A stretch of DNA of 64,000 nucleotides from Planctomycetota bacterium (GTDB lineage: Bacteria; Planctomycetota; Planctomycetia; Pirellulales; Lacipirellulaceae): the NCBI GenBank assembly GCA_029259945.1, contig JAJDEF010000029.1, positions 1 to 64,000 on the forward strand, written 5' to 3'. The position numbers and the translations under genes are program-made. A model generated the notes under the pieces. The model saw only the letters and a list, made by a program, of their open reading frames with translations, did not search any database and was not told the origin of the DNA. The first letter of the stretch is position 1. Each line of letters opens with the position of its first letter. This document shows positions 1 through 8,600 of the stretch, piece after piece.

Positions 1-359
1 CCCGAATACCGTAACTCGTTGAATTCCTGATCCGTGAGCACATTGGCCCGTCGCCATAGTCGGGCAAAAAAGAACGTGCAGAGCATGAATCCCATGATCC
101 CGCCCCACCAAAACCAGTTGCGCTGCAAACCAATCGTCCGCGACCAACCCGAGATCACCAACGGCGTATCAGCCGCAAAACTCGTGGCCACCATCGAAGT
201 GCCGGCCACCCACCAGGTCATTTTTCGCCCGGCGACAAAATAGTCCGACAAACTGTTGACGGCTCTCCGCGAGAAATAAAGGCCAATCGCGAGGGTGATC
301 GCGAAAAAAGTCCCAATGACGGCCCAATCCCAAGATACCAGCGGGTCGAGTGTTTGCAT
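1..359 (-). CDS. sodium:solute symporter family protein (partial, N-terminal part)
   Basis: The first 119 codons are visible; the gene runs off the window edge. The product starts MQTLDPLVSWDWAVIGTFF and has two hydrophobic segments separated by a loop with SDYFVAGRKMTWWVAGTSM and ATSFAADTPL. This is the N-terminal signature of the SSS family, where the loop between the first two helices carries the SDYFLAGR-type motif. Members import sugars, amino acids or other solutes with sodium; the substrate cannot be told from this fragment. The ATG start is supported by a GAAGGAAA ribosome site about 9 bases upstream. It lies divergent to the downstream lipoprotein gene. Confidence 0.8.
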   Translation of the reverse strand, partial: MQTLDPLVSWDWAVIGTFFAITLAIGLYFSRRAVNSLSDYFVAGRKMTWWVAGTSMVATSFAADTPLVISGWSRTIGLQRNWFWWGGIMGFMLCTFFFARLWRRANVLTDQEFNELRYS

Positions 360-556
360 CCGATGAATTTCCTTCAGCGCGGAGTAGGAGTAATCGATAA
401 GACACCCAAAGATCGGGTGAGTCGACTATAAGAGAGCATGCTACCATCCGTAAATAGCCTGTCGCTGCCGAAAGACAACTTTTTCAGTAGTTCCAAATCT
501 GGGTAGTACTCGACCCCAGCCACCCCACAAGCACTCAAAAAATACCGACAAATTCA

Positions 557-649
557 ACCACCGAGGCACGGAGCACCCAACTGGGGTAGCGAGTACACAG
601 AGAAAAGCTTTTCCCCAGGCACCCTATGTTTCTCTGCGTTCTCGGTGGT
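557..649. repeat. imperfect hairpin of the dispersed ACAGAG/CTCTGTG repeat family
   Basis: The segment is bounded by ACCACCGAG at 557-565 and its exact complement CTCGGTGGT at 641-649, with inner arms CACAGAGAAA (596-605) and TTTCTCTGCG (629-638). Related sequence recurs near 3018-3230 and as a perfect 27-base inverted repeat at 48382-48459. It fills much of the 517-base gap between the symporter and the lipoprotein gene. I see nothing else coding in that gap. A REP- or MITE-like element is the likeliest reading. Confidence 0.55.
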
Positions 650-876
650 AATCGTTTATTCCCTGCTTTACCCGAATGGGCCGACTTTGCAGCTCTCTCG
701 GAAACTGCCCGGTCCGAAGTTGCGTCTCATTCGCAATTGCGATAGATTGCGCCGGTGGCTTGGTGTTTGGCCACCGTGTGGTGCGGAGACGATTTCGATG
801 CTGGGTGTCGCTTGATGACCGCCCCGTTGGCTTCGCTTTTTGTCGGTGTGATATTTTCAGATGGAGACTAGCTACA

Positions 877-1359
877 GTGCAACGGTTCAATCATTTTCCG
901 AAGAGCGTTTCCCCCATTCTCAACATCCTGCTTCTCGTCGGCATAGTCGGAACTCTCGGCTGCAGCGGCGGTTCACAGAGCACCGGGGAGGCTGCAGCAA
1001 GCAAGGGGAATATCCAGGCATTAGGAGCTTTGTACGGTCAATGCATGGACAGCCTTCGAGGTCGTCCCCCAAAAGATGAAGCGCAGTTCCGCAGTTTTCT
1101 CGAATCGAAAAAAGCGGCCCAATCGCTCGAACAGTTTGGCATCACAAACATCGACGATCTATGGACCGCATCGCGGTACGATGGAAAAATAGTGGTCACC
1201 TACGGCAACCAAGTGGGCCAAGGGGCTCGTGGTGGATTGCCTTACATCGCTTACGAAAGTGAGACCACCGGTGGCAAACGGTACATAGTCGATCCCACGG
1301 GAGCTTCCTACGAGGTGAAGGATGCGCAGTTTCGCCAGTATTTCCCCAACGCTCCGTGA
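877..1359 (+). CDS. small lipoprotein upstream of a DUF1559 gene
   Basis: A 160-residue protein with a hydrophobic stretch ending in a lipobox (VGTLGC, Cys at residue 29), so probably a lipid-anchored envelope protein. The mature part has a helical segment with the MDSLRGRPPKDEAQFRSFLE region and a C-terminal part rich in Gly and Tyr. I chose the GTG start because GGAG lies 10 bases upstream and the signal sequence then begins properly; an in-frame ATG 201 bases upstream would add an implausible leader. Similar short secreted proteins often accompany DUF1559 genes in planctomycetes (family knowledge). The function is unknown; a pseudopilin-associated role is inference from the next gene. Confidence 0.65.
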   Translation: MQRFNHFPKSVSPILNILLLVGIVGTLGCSGGSQSTGEAAASKGNIQALGALYGQCMDSLRGRPPKDEAQFRSFLESKKAAQSLEQFGITNIDDLWTASRYDGKIVVTYGNQVGQGARGGLPYIAYESETTGGKRYIVDPTGASYEVKDAQFRQYFPNAP

Positions 1360-1385
1360 ACCAATCCGTGGCAGTAGAACGATAC

Positions 1386-1407
1386 AGCCCGGCCATCCTG
1401 GCCGGGA
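1386..1407. repeat. palindromic repeat AGCCCGGCCATCCTGGCCGG (copy 1 of 3)
   Basis: A 22-base near-perfect palindrome just after the lipoprotein stop. Copies occur at 41827-41847 and 45721-45742, all in intergenic DNA close to gene ends. The arms CCCGGCCA and TGGCCGGG can form a stem with a very small loop. It behaves like a REP element; here it could also act as a weak 3' stabiliser. Confidence 0.6.
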
Positions 1408-1630
1408 GTGTCGGGCGCGTATTGCGCCATAACTTCAAAAAAGATTAGCCCAGCCCCTTTCGACGTGTCCCCGTGTGGCTAAATCCCGACGCGGCAGCAA
1501 TTAAGGCCATAGGACACGCAAAGAGCCTTTTTTCTAGGCCTTCTCTCCTGCCAGTCTCCTCGCTGGCAATTCTCTTCCGTGTGATTGAGCGGGCCGGCCA
1601 TCGGAGATCCCAAAAAAATTTCAAAAACCA

Positions 1631-1659
1631 TTGACCCTACCCCGTCACTTTGTTAAGAT
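1631..1659 (+). promoter_or_regulatory. predicted sigma70-type promoter for the DUF1559 gene
   Basis: TTGACC and TAAGAT are separated by 17 bases, close to the vegetative consensus, and lie about 120 bases before the DUF1559 start codon. The predicted leader carries a small CCCGG...CCGGG hairpin at about 1694-1710. The rest of the 420-base gap before the gene holds only the palindromic repeat. Confidence 0.5.
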
Positions 1660-1779
1660 AGTTAATTATTCCACGTAATATAGGGCGGGGTGTCCCGGTG
1701 ACGCTCCGGGGATCAGGGTGGTAGTTGCGGTAGCGGTATATCACAACTGTTTTCAACAGAAAAGAGAAAGGCACTTCCC

Positions 1780-2892
1780 ATGACTCAACGAAAACGAATT
1801 GAATCTCGCGGTTTTACGCTGGTAGAACTTTTGGTGGTCATCGCCATTATCGGTGTGTTGGTGGCGTTGCTGTTGCCAGCAATCCAAGCTGCTCGTGAGG
1901 CAGCAAGACGAGCCGAGTGCAAAAACAAGCTAAAAAACATGGGACTCGCCGTGCTGAACTTTGAGAGCTCGGTTGGTATCTTTCCGACGGGCGGCGATGC
2001 AGTATTTCCAAGGATAGAAAACTATCTTTCCGATAGCAAACTAGCCAATGGCAATACGAATCCCAATGCCCAGGGCACAGCCAATGGCCCGAAGAAGCAA
2101 GGGCTTAGTTGGGGTTTTCAGGTTTTGCCTTACCTCGAACAAGATGCTATTCATGGGCTCAATACAACCGAGGCAATTAAGGCAGCTGTCGTACCGCTTT
2201 ACATATGTCCTACGAAGCGAGGTGTCACGGTTTCTGATGCAATACAGTACACGACTGGGGCGACGGTTGTTTTAACCGATTACGCAGGAGCCACGCCGTG
2301 TACTGAGCAGTATGTCAGCGATTCAGCTCCGAACTTGGTTTTCGATCCTACGTTGACCATGGATGCAGGCGCGCACAATACGAACGGGGCGCATTTTTTC
2401 CACGGCGAGTTTCAAGATGTTCCCCAGAACGGTATTTATGACGGGGTGATTGTAAGGACGCCGTGGCGATGGAGAGCGCCCCCCTCTGACCCCGAGTTTG
2501 CAGAGGGTGCCCCGATGCCAACTCGAATGGCAATGATATCTGACGGGACAAGCAATACGCTCTTGCTGGGCGAGAAGTATGTTCGTACCGATCTCTACAC
2601 AGGCGGAAGCTACTCGGACGACCGAGGCTGGACCGACGGGTGGGATCCTGACACCATGCGATCGACCTGTTTTAAACCGCTAGGCGACGCCGACCCCATT
2701 GGGTTTACTGACGATAATATCTATGGCGAAATGACGGACGTCTGGCAGTTTGGTTCTGCCCACCCCGGTAGTTTCAATGCGGTGTTCGCCGATGGTTCGG
2801 TCCATACGATTAACTTTGATATTGATATAACCCTCTTTAACAACCTGGGTGCCAGAAATGACGAACAGGTTGTCGATCTGAGTGGAATCTAG
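1780..2892 (+). CDS. DUF1559 domain protein with type IV pilin-like N-terminal methylation motif
   Basis: A 370-residue protein. Residues 10-32 carry the prepilin motif ([20 protein letters not shown]), with the cleavage Gly before the Phe and the conserved Glu at position 5 of the mature form. A charged helix ([18 protein letters not shown]) follows, then the DUF1559 body. The C-terminus has the family's [15 protein letters not shown] signature. Planctomycetes carry many such paralogues, thought to be processed by prepilin peptidase and displayed at the envelope; the exact role is unknown. A GAAAGG ribosome site precedes the ATG. A strong terminator follows, so the gene is probably transcribed alone. 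Confidence 0.92.
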   Translation: MTQRKRIESRGFTLVELLVVIAIIGVLVALLLPAIQAAREAARRAECKNKLKNMGLAVLNFESSVGIFPTGGDAVFPRIENYLSDSKLANGNTNPNAQGTANGPKKQGLSWGFQVLPYLEQDAIHGLNTTEAIKAAVVPLYICPTKRGVTVSDAIQYTTGATVVLTDYAGATPCTEQYVSDSAPNLVFDPTLTMDAGAHNTNGAHFFHGEFQDVPQNGIYDGVIVRTPWRWRAPPSDPEFAEGAPMPTRMAMISDGTSNTLLLGEKYVRTDLYTGGSYSDDRGWTDGWDPDTMRSTCFKPLGDADPIGFTDDNIYGEMTDVWQFGSAHPGSFNAVFADGSVHTINFDIDITLFNNLGARNDEQVVDLSGI

Positions 2893-2922
2893 TATCAAGA
2901 CCATACGAAGCACGACAAACTA

Positions 2923-2964
2923 GGTAGCCGGATTCGCAAGAACCCGGCTACCTTTTTCTTTTTT
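2923..2964 (+). terminator. rho-independent terminator after the DUF1559 gene
   Basis: A perfect 9-base stem (GGTAGCCGG / CCGGCTACC) with a 12-base loop is followed by TTTTTCTTTTTT. It starts 30 bases after the stop codon. Confidence 0.9.
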
Positions 2965-3017
2965 GGGTCGGGCTTTTTTTGTTGGCTTCTAGTGCTACAG
3001 CGCTAAGTCCAAAGATA

Positions 3018-3230
3018 GAACCACGAAAAATCCGAAACAGGTGGGCAGATGCGTACTCAGCAGCTTAGCAAGCAAATCTACAACAGCCTATTTTCAAACG
3101 AAGACGCAACAGACGGCTTTTGTTCAATGCTTTTCGTGTACTTCGTGGTTCCTCTTTGTTCAGTAGAAAGAGCAATCTAGCTCTATCGAACGTAAATTTC
3201 CTCTGCGCTCTCTGCGTCCTCTGTGGTGAT
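3018..3230. repeat. degenerate dispersed intergenic repeat
   Basis: GAACCACGAA at 3018-3027 is mirrored by TTCGTGGTTC at 3142-3151. A stretch at about 3198-3230 (CTCTGCGCTCTCTGCGTCC and on) closely matches the right arm of the perfect inverted repeat at 48433-48459. This accounts for most of the gap between the DUF1559 terminator and the decarboxylase stop; no gene is apparent. Confidence 0.5.
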
Positions 3231-3262
3231 AAAACGAATCGCGTTCATCCTCGGTTTCATTT

Positions 3263-4543
3263 TTAGCCACCAGAGCTTGCCAAACGTGGTGCCGGCGCTT
3301 CGGGAAACTCCACCGTCGCAAAATAATCGTCGAGCGTTTCTGCACGACGGATGAGTCGGACTTCGCCCTGGTCGTTCTGCAGCAGTTCGGCGCTGCGAAG
3401 GCGACCGTTGTATTGGAATCCCATCGAATGGCCGTGGGCGCCGGCGTCGTGGATCACCACAAGATCGCCCTCCACCACCTCGGGTAATTCGCGATCGACG
3501 GCAAACTTATCGTTGTTTTCGCAAAGCGAACCCACCACATCGGCGTTGTCAACCGTCGGGGCTTGCTCTTTGCCAAGCACCGTAATGTGGTGATACGCGC
3601 CATACATGCCTGGCCGCATCAAGTTCGACATCGTCGCATCGACGCCAATATAACGCTTGTACGATTGCTTCACGTTAATAACCCTGGTGATAAGGTAGCC
3701 AAAAGGCCCAGTAATCGAGCGCCCGTTTTCCATCATCACTCTCAGCGGAGCCAAACCGGATGGCACAACGATCGACTCGTAGAGCGACTCTACCCCAGCC
3801 CCAAATTCGGCAAGATTCACCTCGCTTTCGCCCGGCCGATAGGGTACACCAATCCCGCCGCCCAGGTTGATAAATTCCACTGCAACGCCTGTGGCTTGTT
3901 TGATGGTGACAGCCAGCTCGAAAAGCATTTCTGCGGTTGCCAAAAGCGATTCGACTTGTAGCTCGTTCGAGACGATCATCGCGTGTAGCCCAAATCGTTC
4001 GATGCCCAAATCACGACACCGCGCGTACCCGTCCACGATTTGCTCGCGAGTACAACCGAATTTTGCTTCTTGAGGGTCTCCAATAATGACGTTGCCCGTC
4101 CGCTCGGCACCCGGGTTAAAGCGAAAGGAGATAAACTTAGGAAGTTTTGGCAGCGTTTGGAGTTGTCCGAGGTGATGGGGAGAATCAAGATTAACGATTG
4201 CCCCCAGGTCGACAGCCGCCTGAAACTCTTCGGAGGTTGTGTTATTCGAGGTAAACATCACCTCCTCGCCACGGATATCCAGTCGATCACAGATCACAAG
4301 CTCCGCCGGACTCGAACAGTCGGCACCACAGCCTTCTTCGGCCAACATCGCGACAATATGTGGGTTCGGGGTCGCTTTTACAGCAAAGTATTGCCGAAAT
4401 CCCTCATTCCATGAAAAGGCCTCGTAGAGATCTCGCACCCGTTGCCGAATGCCCTCTTCGTGGTAGAGATAAAAAGGCGTCGGGTGAGCAGTGGTAATTT
4501 TCTCAACCAACGATGCGTCGAACGGCAGTGGGCGATGGTGCAT
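3263..4543 (-). CDS. PLP-dependent diaminopimelate decarboxylase-family enzyme
   Basis: A 426-residue fold-type III decarboxylase. The N-terminal barrel has the PLP lysine in FAVKATPNP (K56), followed by GCGADCSSPAEL, the glycine-rich phosphate loop LGGGIG (228-232) and ENGR (272-275). The C-terminal sheet domain has the active-site region CENND (C341) and DAGAHGHSMGFQYNGR. These match LysA, which makes lysine from meso-diaminopimelate in the cytosol. Two usual LysA strings differ: CESGD reads CENND and EPGR reads ENGR. A relative acting on another amino acid is therefore possible. I chose ATG at 4543; an in-frame TTG 99 bases upstream would add a leader outside the conserved fold. The ACIII operon ends 283 bases upstream in the same direction. 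Confidence 0.8.
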   Translation of the reverse strand: MHHRPLPFDASLVEKITTAHPTPFYLYHEEGIRQRVRDLYEAFSWNEGFRQYFAVKATPNPHIVAMLAEEGCGADCSSPAELVICDRLDIRGEEVMFTSNNTTSEEFQAAVDLGAIVNLDSPHHLGQLQTLPKLPKFISFRFNPGAERTGNVIIGDPQEAKFGCTREQIVDGYARCRDLGIERFGLHAMIVSNELQVESLLATAEMLFELAVTIKQATGVAVEFINLGGGIGVPYRPGESEVNLAEFGAGVESLYESIVVPSGLAPLRVMMENGRSITGPFGYLITRVINVKQSYKRYIGVDATMSNLMRPGMYGAYHHITVLGKEQAPTVDNADVVGSLCENNDKFAVDRELPEVVEGDLVVIHDAGAHGHSMGFQYNGRLRSAELLQNDQGEVRLIRRAETLDDYFATVEFPEAPAPRLASSGG

Positions 4544-4633
4544 GGTGGGCTCGAAAGGTTTACGAGAAATTGAGGAGGTTCTGACGCTAATAACACCGAC
4601 ACGTGACGGGTGATTCAAGTTCACAGCCAGAGG

Positions 4634-4701
4634 CGGTTTCAAAATGTCCCAAAGGCATCCCGCGACCGCAGAATGGTCTGCTAGATGCAGTTTTGAAACC
4701 G
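4634..4701. repeat. 68-base intergenic element with TTTTGAAACCG ends (copy 1 of 2)
   Basis: Bounded by CGGTTTCAAAA and its complement TTTTGAAACCG. A second element of the same 68-base span lies at 45538-45605 in the opposite orientation. By eye the two share GGGAT, a T-rich stretch and the whole terminal TTTTGAAACCG in ungapped register over about 28 bases. Here it sits in the leader of the decarboxylase gene, about 90 bases before its start. Confidence 0.5.
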
Positions 4702-4826
4702 GCTCTAAAGCATTTCCGGCAAGAGACTGCCGCGAAATCGAGTGTAACAGGAAGCACGCGAAACGAAAGGCTGGTTCACAAACAGACCAGTTAGGTGAGG
4801 CGAATCACCACCTGCGGCATCGTCTC

Positions 4827-5990
4827 TCAGCAGTGATAGTGCAAACTCTCGCCTAGTAGCGGATCGCCGCTTGGAACCTGGGGTGCCTTGGCAAAGGATC
4901 GGAAGAATAGCCAGCCAAACGCGCCGATCAAAAGGCCTACGCCTGCAAGTTCCCAGATGCCGAACACGGGCGTTTTGCCAATCGTCGATGGGAAAACCAT
5001 CAGGTAGAGGTCGACCCAGCGTCCCACAAGCACAACCCACGCGACTTTCATCATCACACTCTCGCTCCGCTTGCTTGGTTTCGGCAGCAGAATAAAGAAG
5101 GGGGCGATCCAATTCAGCACGAGGTTGACCACCATCAGCGGCCCCCAAGGCCCCTGAGTCCTCGTGATGTAGTAGGACGTTTCCTCGGGCATGTTGGTGT
5201 ACCAGATCAGCATGTATTGGCTGAACCAGATGTACATCCAGAAACAACTAAACCCTAGAAGCATCTTTCCCAAATCGTGCAAGTGTTCGTCGGTAAAGAA
5301 ACCACGCAACGGGCCTCGATTACGCAGGAAGATCGCCAACACAATGATGACGGCCAAGCTTGCTTGCAGCATCCCGGCAAAGTGATAGACACCCCAAATA
5401 GTGCTGAACCACATCGGCTCAAGCAGCGAAAGCCAATCGAAACTGGCTAAGGAAAATGTGACCGCGTAGACGACGAGAAAAATGGCGGCGAGCCGTTTGC
5501 TCATGATCGACAGGCCTACGCCTCCCGTTTTATCTTGGCGACGCGACAGACCGACGAAAGCACGGGCAAAGAGAACCCAAACCACGACGTAAACAACCGC
5601 TCTTAGCATCCAGAACGACGGAGTCGCCCATAGCTCTTTGAACCAAAATGTGCCGGCATCGCCTTCACCATGCCAGTGCCAACCATAATGCTCGCGTCGC
5701 CATGCGAGTACCGTCAGCAGTCCCAAGCCAGCAGGTGCAAGCAGCACGGCCATCGCTTCAGGAATCCGGCGGAAGCCAACATTCCACGAGGCGTTGCTGA
5801 TGTAAGCCAGGGCCATGAACAGTGCGCCACCAAGACCTAGCGTGACCAGATAGAAACCAACGATCAAAAGATTGCTCCAAGTGCGTTCAGGTGCCACCAC
5901 AGCGCCGACTGCTAGGGCAATCGCTGAGATCACGGCAAGCAGAGCCAGTTTCCGAGAGGCGTTTGAGGATGAAAGTGGGGCTGGAGCCAT
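4827..5990 (-). CDS. actF: alternative complex III subunit ActF (quinol:cytochrome c oxidoreductase membrane subunit)
   Basis: A 387-residue, highly hydrophobic protein with about ten membrane helices. It has the ActF-typical stretch LSIMSKRLAAIFLVVYAVTF followed by FDWLSLLEPMWFSTIWGVYHF. In alternative complex III, ActF is the second polytopic subunit; it stabilises the membrane arm next to ActC. It is the last gene of the act set and starts 5 bases after the actE stop, so translation is probably coupled. No terminator was seen behind it. Confidence 0.88.
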   Translation of the reverse strand: MAPAPLSSSNASRKLALLAVISAIALAVGAVVAPERTWSNLLIVGFYLVTLGLGGALFMALAYISNASWNVGFRRIPEAMAVLLAPAGLGLLTVLAWRREHYGWHWHGEGDAGTFWFKELWATPSFWMLRAVVYVVVWVLFARAFVGLSRRQDKTGGVGLSIMSKRLAAIFLVVYAVTFSLASFDWLSLLEPMWFSTIWGVYHFAGMLQASLAVIIVLAIFLRNRGPLRGFFTDEHLHDLGKMLLGFSCFWMYIWFSQYMLIWYTNMPEETSYYITRTQGPWGPLMVVNLVLNWIAPFFILLPKPSKRSESVMMKVAWVVLVGRWVDLYLMVFPSTIGKTPVFGIWELAGVGLLIGAFGWLFFRSFAKAPQVPSGDPLLGESLHYHC

Positions 5991-5995
5991 GATTT

Positions 5996-6643
5996 TTATT
6001 CCGTATCGGCTTCGGCAGGCGAAGCAACAGAAGTCGTAGTAACTATTTCAGTAGGCGGTTGTGATTCATGTTGAAGACGGCGGATATGGTTGATGAGATC
6101 CCACCGACGTTCAGGCGGCAACTGAGCTGCAAACTGCGGCATGCTGTTTTGGCCATAGGTGAGAATATGGAACAGCTGTCCATCTTTCATCTCGCGCGAC
6201 TTGCCCGTCAATAAGGAGGGCGGAGGCGGGAATCCACGCTTTGCCACCGGACCGTTGCCAGCGCCATCGGCTCCGTGACACGCGACGCAAAAAGTTTGGA
6301 ACGCCGTGGCACCACGGTCGGCAGAAGCGATGCCCTCCGCCGAGCTTACCTCAAAAGGATTGGCCAACTGCTCACCAGCTCGCAGAGCGTCTTGCGGCGT
6401 TGGCTCAAAATGAAAAACTTGTGTGCCGCGTGCGATCGTGCCAGACACCGGCTGCTGCAGAGTTCGGCCGTTTGCAAAATTGCTATTCGTTGAGAACGAA
6501 CTGTAAGCGGGAGAATAGGTCATATCGTCACCTAAATTCACCTGATAATTCGGCTGCGAATGATCGACACGAAGTAGCACCAACAACGCGATAGTTAGCG
6601 AGAGGGCAAATCCCAAAAGCAAGTTGAAACGGGTAAGCATCAT
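5996..6643 (-). CDS. actE: alternative complex III subunit ActE (monoheme cytochrome c)
   Basis: 215 residues: an N-terminal signal or anchor helix (residues 5-25), then a cytochrome c domain with one heme site, CVACH at 119-123. NSMPQF further on probably supplies the axial Met. ActE is the monoheme c subunit on the periplasmic side that hands electrons out of the complex. It overlaps the actD stop by 4 bases (ATGA), so coupling is likely. Length and position between actD and actF fit the family. Confidence 0.88.
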   Translation of the reverse strand: MMLTRFNLLLGFALSLTIALLVLLRVDHSQPNYQVNLGDDMTYSPAYSSFSTNSNFANGRTLQQPVSGTIARGTQVFHFEPTPQDALRAGEQLANPFEVSSAEGIASADRGATAFQTFCVACHGADGAGNGPVAKRGFPPPPSLLTGKSREMKDGQLFHILTYGQNSMPQFAAQLPPERRWDLINHIRRLQHESQPPTEIVTTTSVASPAEADTE

Positions 6644-7176
6644 TGGAGTTCTCCCCCCGAAACAACCCGTTCCTCTAGAGCGACTAGATTAAAGGGGCTT
6701 AGCATTGCTTTGATCGTTGATACGTCGAATTGAGCGTCTGTTTCGTCGAGCAGAAGTACGAATCGATCGTCGGTCACACGTTCTAGCACCGGAAGGACTT
6801 GCTTTCCTGGAAATAGCCGCGAAACGCCTAGTAGTGCGAACACACTTCCAAACCCGGCAAATAAGACGGCCGTTTCAAAAGCCACGGGGACATTAGACGG
6901 GAGCGAGTTCCACGGCTTGCCGCCCACATCCACAGCCCAGGCCAATGCGCCTACCCAGTATTCAAACCAAAGCATTCCGAGTGCTCCTGTCATGCCACAG
7001 ACAAAACAGACCCAGGTAAGTCGCGAAGGTCTTAGTCCCAACGCTCGGTCGAGGCCGTGTACGGCGTAGGGGGTGTAGGCGTCGATGATTTTGCATCCTT
7101 TTTTGCGTACGACTTCGACCGCATCTAGCAGGTCTTCTTCGTGCTCGAAAGTCGCCAATAACATTCGGTCGCTCAT
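6640..7176 (-). CDS. actD: alternative complex III subunit ActD (DUF3341)
   Basis: 178 residues. A soluble N-terminal part ([21 protein letters not shown], then [20 protein letters not shown]) leads into two membrane helices at about 56-72 and 98-118. This is the DUF3341 layout of ActD, a cofactor-free subunit that packs against ActC and ActF. It overlaps actC by 4 bases and actE by 4 bases. Confidence 0.88.
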   Translation of the reverse strand: MSDRMLLATFEHEEDLLDAVEVVRKKGCKIIDAYTPYAVHGLDRALGLRPSRLTWVCFVCGMTGALGMLWFEYWVGALAWAVDVGGKPWNSLPSNVPVAFETAVLFAGFGSVFALLGVSRLFPGKQVLPVLERVTDDRFVLLLDETDAQFDVSTIKAMLSPFNLVALEERVVSGGELQ

Positions 7177-8600
7177 GCTGCATCTCCTTTTGAAGAGTCT
7201 TGCTTAGCAGCACGACGCGGATTTTTTAATACGCCCTTCACCTCAGCCATCGCAATGGTCGGAAGGAAACGACAGAACAGAAGGAAGCAAGAAAAGAAAA
7301 GTCCAAAACTGCCGATCAGCGTCGTAATCTCAATAATGGTGGGAGTGTAGTCGGCCCAACTCGAGGGCAAAAAATCGCGGTGCAAGCTGGTGACTATAAT
7401 CACAAAGCGTTCGAACCACATGCCAATGTTGACCACAATGCTGATGAGAAAAACAAAGGCGATATTTCTGCGCAATGGCCGGAACCAAAGAAGCTGAGGA
7501 ATCATGACATTGCAGGAAACCATCGTCCAATAAGCCCAACTAAACGGCCCCGCCGCTCGATTGAGGAATACAAACTGCTCGTAAGGATTCCCGCTAAAAG
7601 CCGCAATGAAGAATTCAGTACCGTAAGCCAACCCCACAATGCAGCCCATCGAGAGCATCAGTTTGCACATCGTTTCGATATGAAGCACCGTGATGTAGTT
7701 TTCCAGCTGCATGACTTTGCGAGCAATGATCATTAAGGTAAGCACCATCGCTAGGCCGCTAAAAATGGCTCCGGCCACAAAGTAAGGCGGGAAAATAGTG
7801 GTGTGCCAACCGGGAATGATGGCCGTCGCAAAGTCCATGCTGACAATCGTATGCACCGAAAAAACAAGCGGCGTCGCTAGACCGGCCAGCAGCATGTAGA
7901 CCGTTTCGTAGCGATGCCAAGTACGCGCTGACCCAACCCAGCCCAAGCTAAATATACCCGCGAGACTTTTCCGCCAACCCGGTTTCGACCGATCGCGGAT
8001 GGTGGCCAGATCAGGGATCAAGCCGATATACCAAAAGACGGCAGAAATCAGCAAATAGGTTGAGATAGCAAATACATCCCAAAGCAGTGGCGACTTGAAG
8101 TTGATCCACAGCGAGCCGCGGGTATTCGGGTAAGGGGCCATCCAAAAGGCCAACCATGGGCGTCCCATGTGAATCACGGGAAACAGGCCCGCACAGACCA
8201 CGGCGAACAGGGTCATCGCTTCGGCTGACCGATTCACCGAGGTTCGCCATTTCTGTCGAAACAAAAACAGCACCGCTGAGATCAGTGTGCCTGCATGGCC
8301 GATCCCTACCCAAAAAACGAAATTCGTGATGTCGAATGCCCAACCAACCGTTCGATTTAATCCCCAGGTGCCTATGCCCATGGCGATTTGGTAGGTCACT
8401 GCCACGACACCCGCAAGGAGAGCAGTCAACGAGATTGAGAGAGCCCCCCACCATAAAGCGGTAGGACGGCCCTCCATCGGAGCGCAAATATCGCGAGTAA
8501 CATCCGCAGGTGTTTTACCTCCGGTGATCAATGTTGGTCGAAGCAATTCGGATGCTTCGGTCGCAGCAGGTTCTGGTTGTTGCTGCTCGGTCTCAGCCAC
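7173..8600 (-). CDS. actC: alternative complex III subunit ActC (NrfD/PsrC-like quinol-binding membrane protein)
   Basis: 475 residues with about ten membrane helices in the NrfD/PsrC fold. It includes [19 protein letters not shown] and [21 protein letters not shown], which are typical of ActC. ActC binds menaquinol or ubiquinol and passes electrons to the iron-sulfur subunit. I chose the GTG start at 8600 because GAGGAG lies 7 bases upstream; it overlaps the actB stop by 8 bases (GTGGCTGA). An in-frame ATG 21 bases upstream is possible but has no better ribosome site. Confidence 0.88.
   Translation of the reverse strand: MAETEQQQPEPAATEASELLRPTLITGGKTPADVTRDICAPMEGRPTALWWGALSISLTALLAGVVAVTYQIAMGIGTWGLNRTVGWAFDITNFVFWVGIGHAGTLISAVLFLFRQKWRTSVNRSAEAMTLFAVVCAGLFPVIHMGRPWLAFWMAPYPNTRGSLWINFKSPLLWDVFAISTYLLISAVFWYIGLIPDLATIRDRSKPGWRKSLAGIFSLGWVGSARTWHRYETVYMLLAGLATPLVFSVHTIVSMDFATAIIPGWHTTIFPPYFVAGAIFSGLAMVLTLMIIARKVMQLENYITVLHIETMCKLMLSMGCIVGLAYGTEFFIAAFSGNPYEQFVFLNRAAGPFSWAYWTMVSCNVMIPQLLWFRPLRRNIAFVFLISIVVNIGMWFERFVIIVTSLHRDFLPSSWADYTPTIIEITTLIGSFGLFFSCFLLFCRFLPTIAMAEVKGVLKNPRRAAKQDSSKGDAA

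Noticed and set aside
169-447. A 92-codon minus-strand frame at the window start
   Set aside because: It overlaps the symporter in another frame; the symporter frame has family motifs and a good ribosome site.
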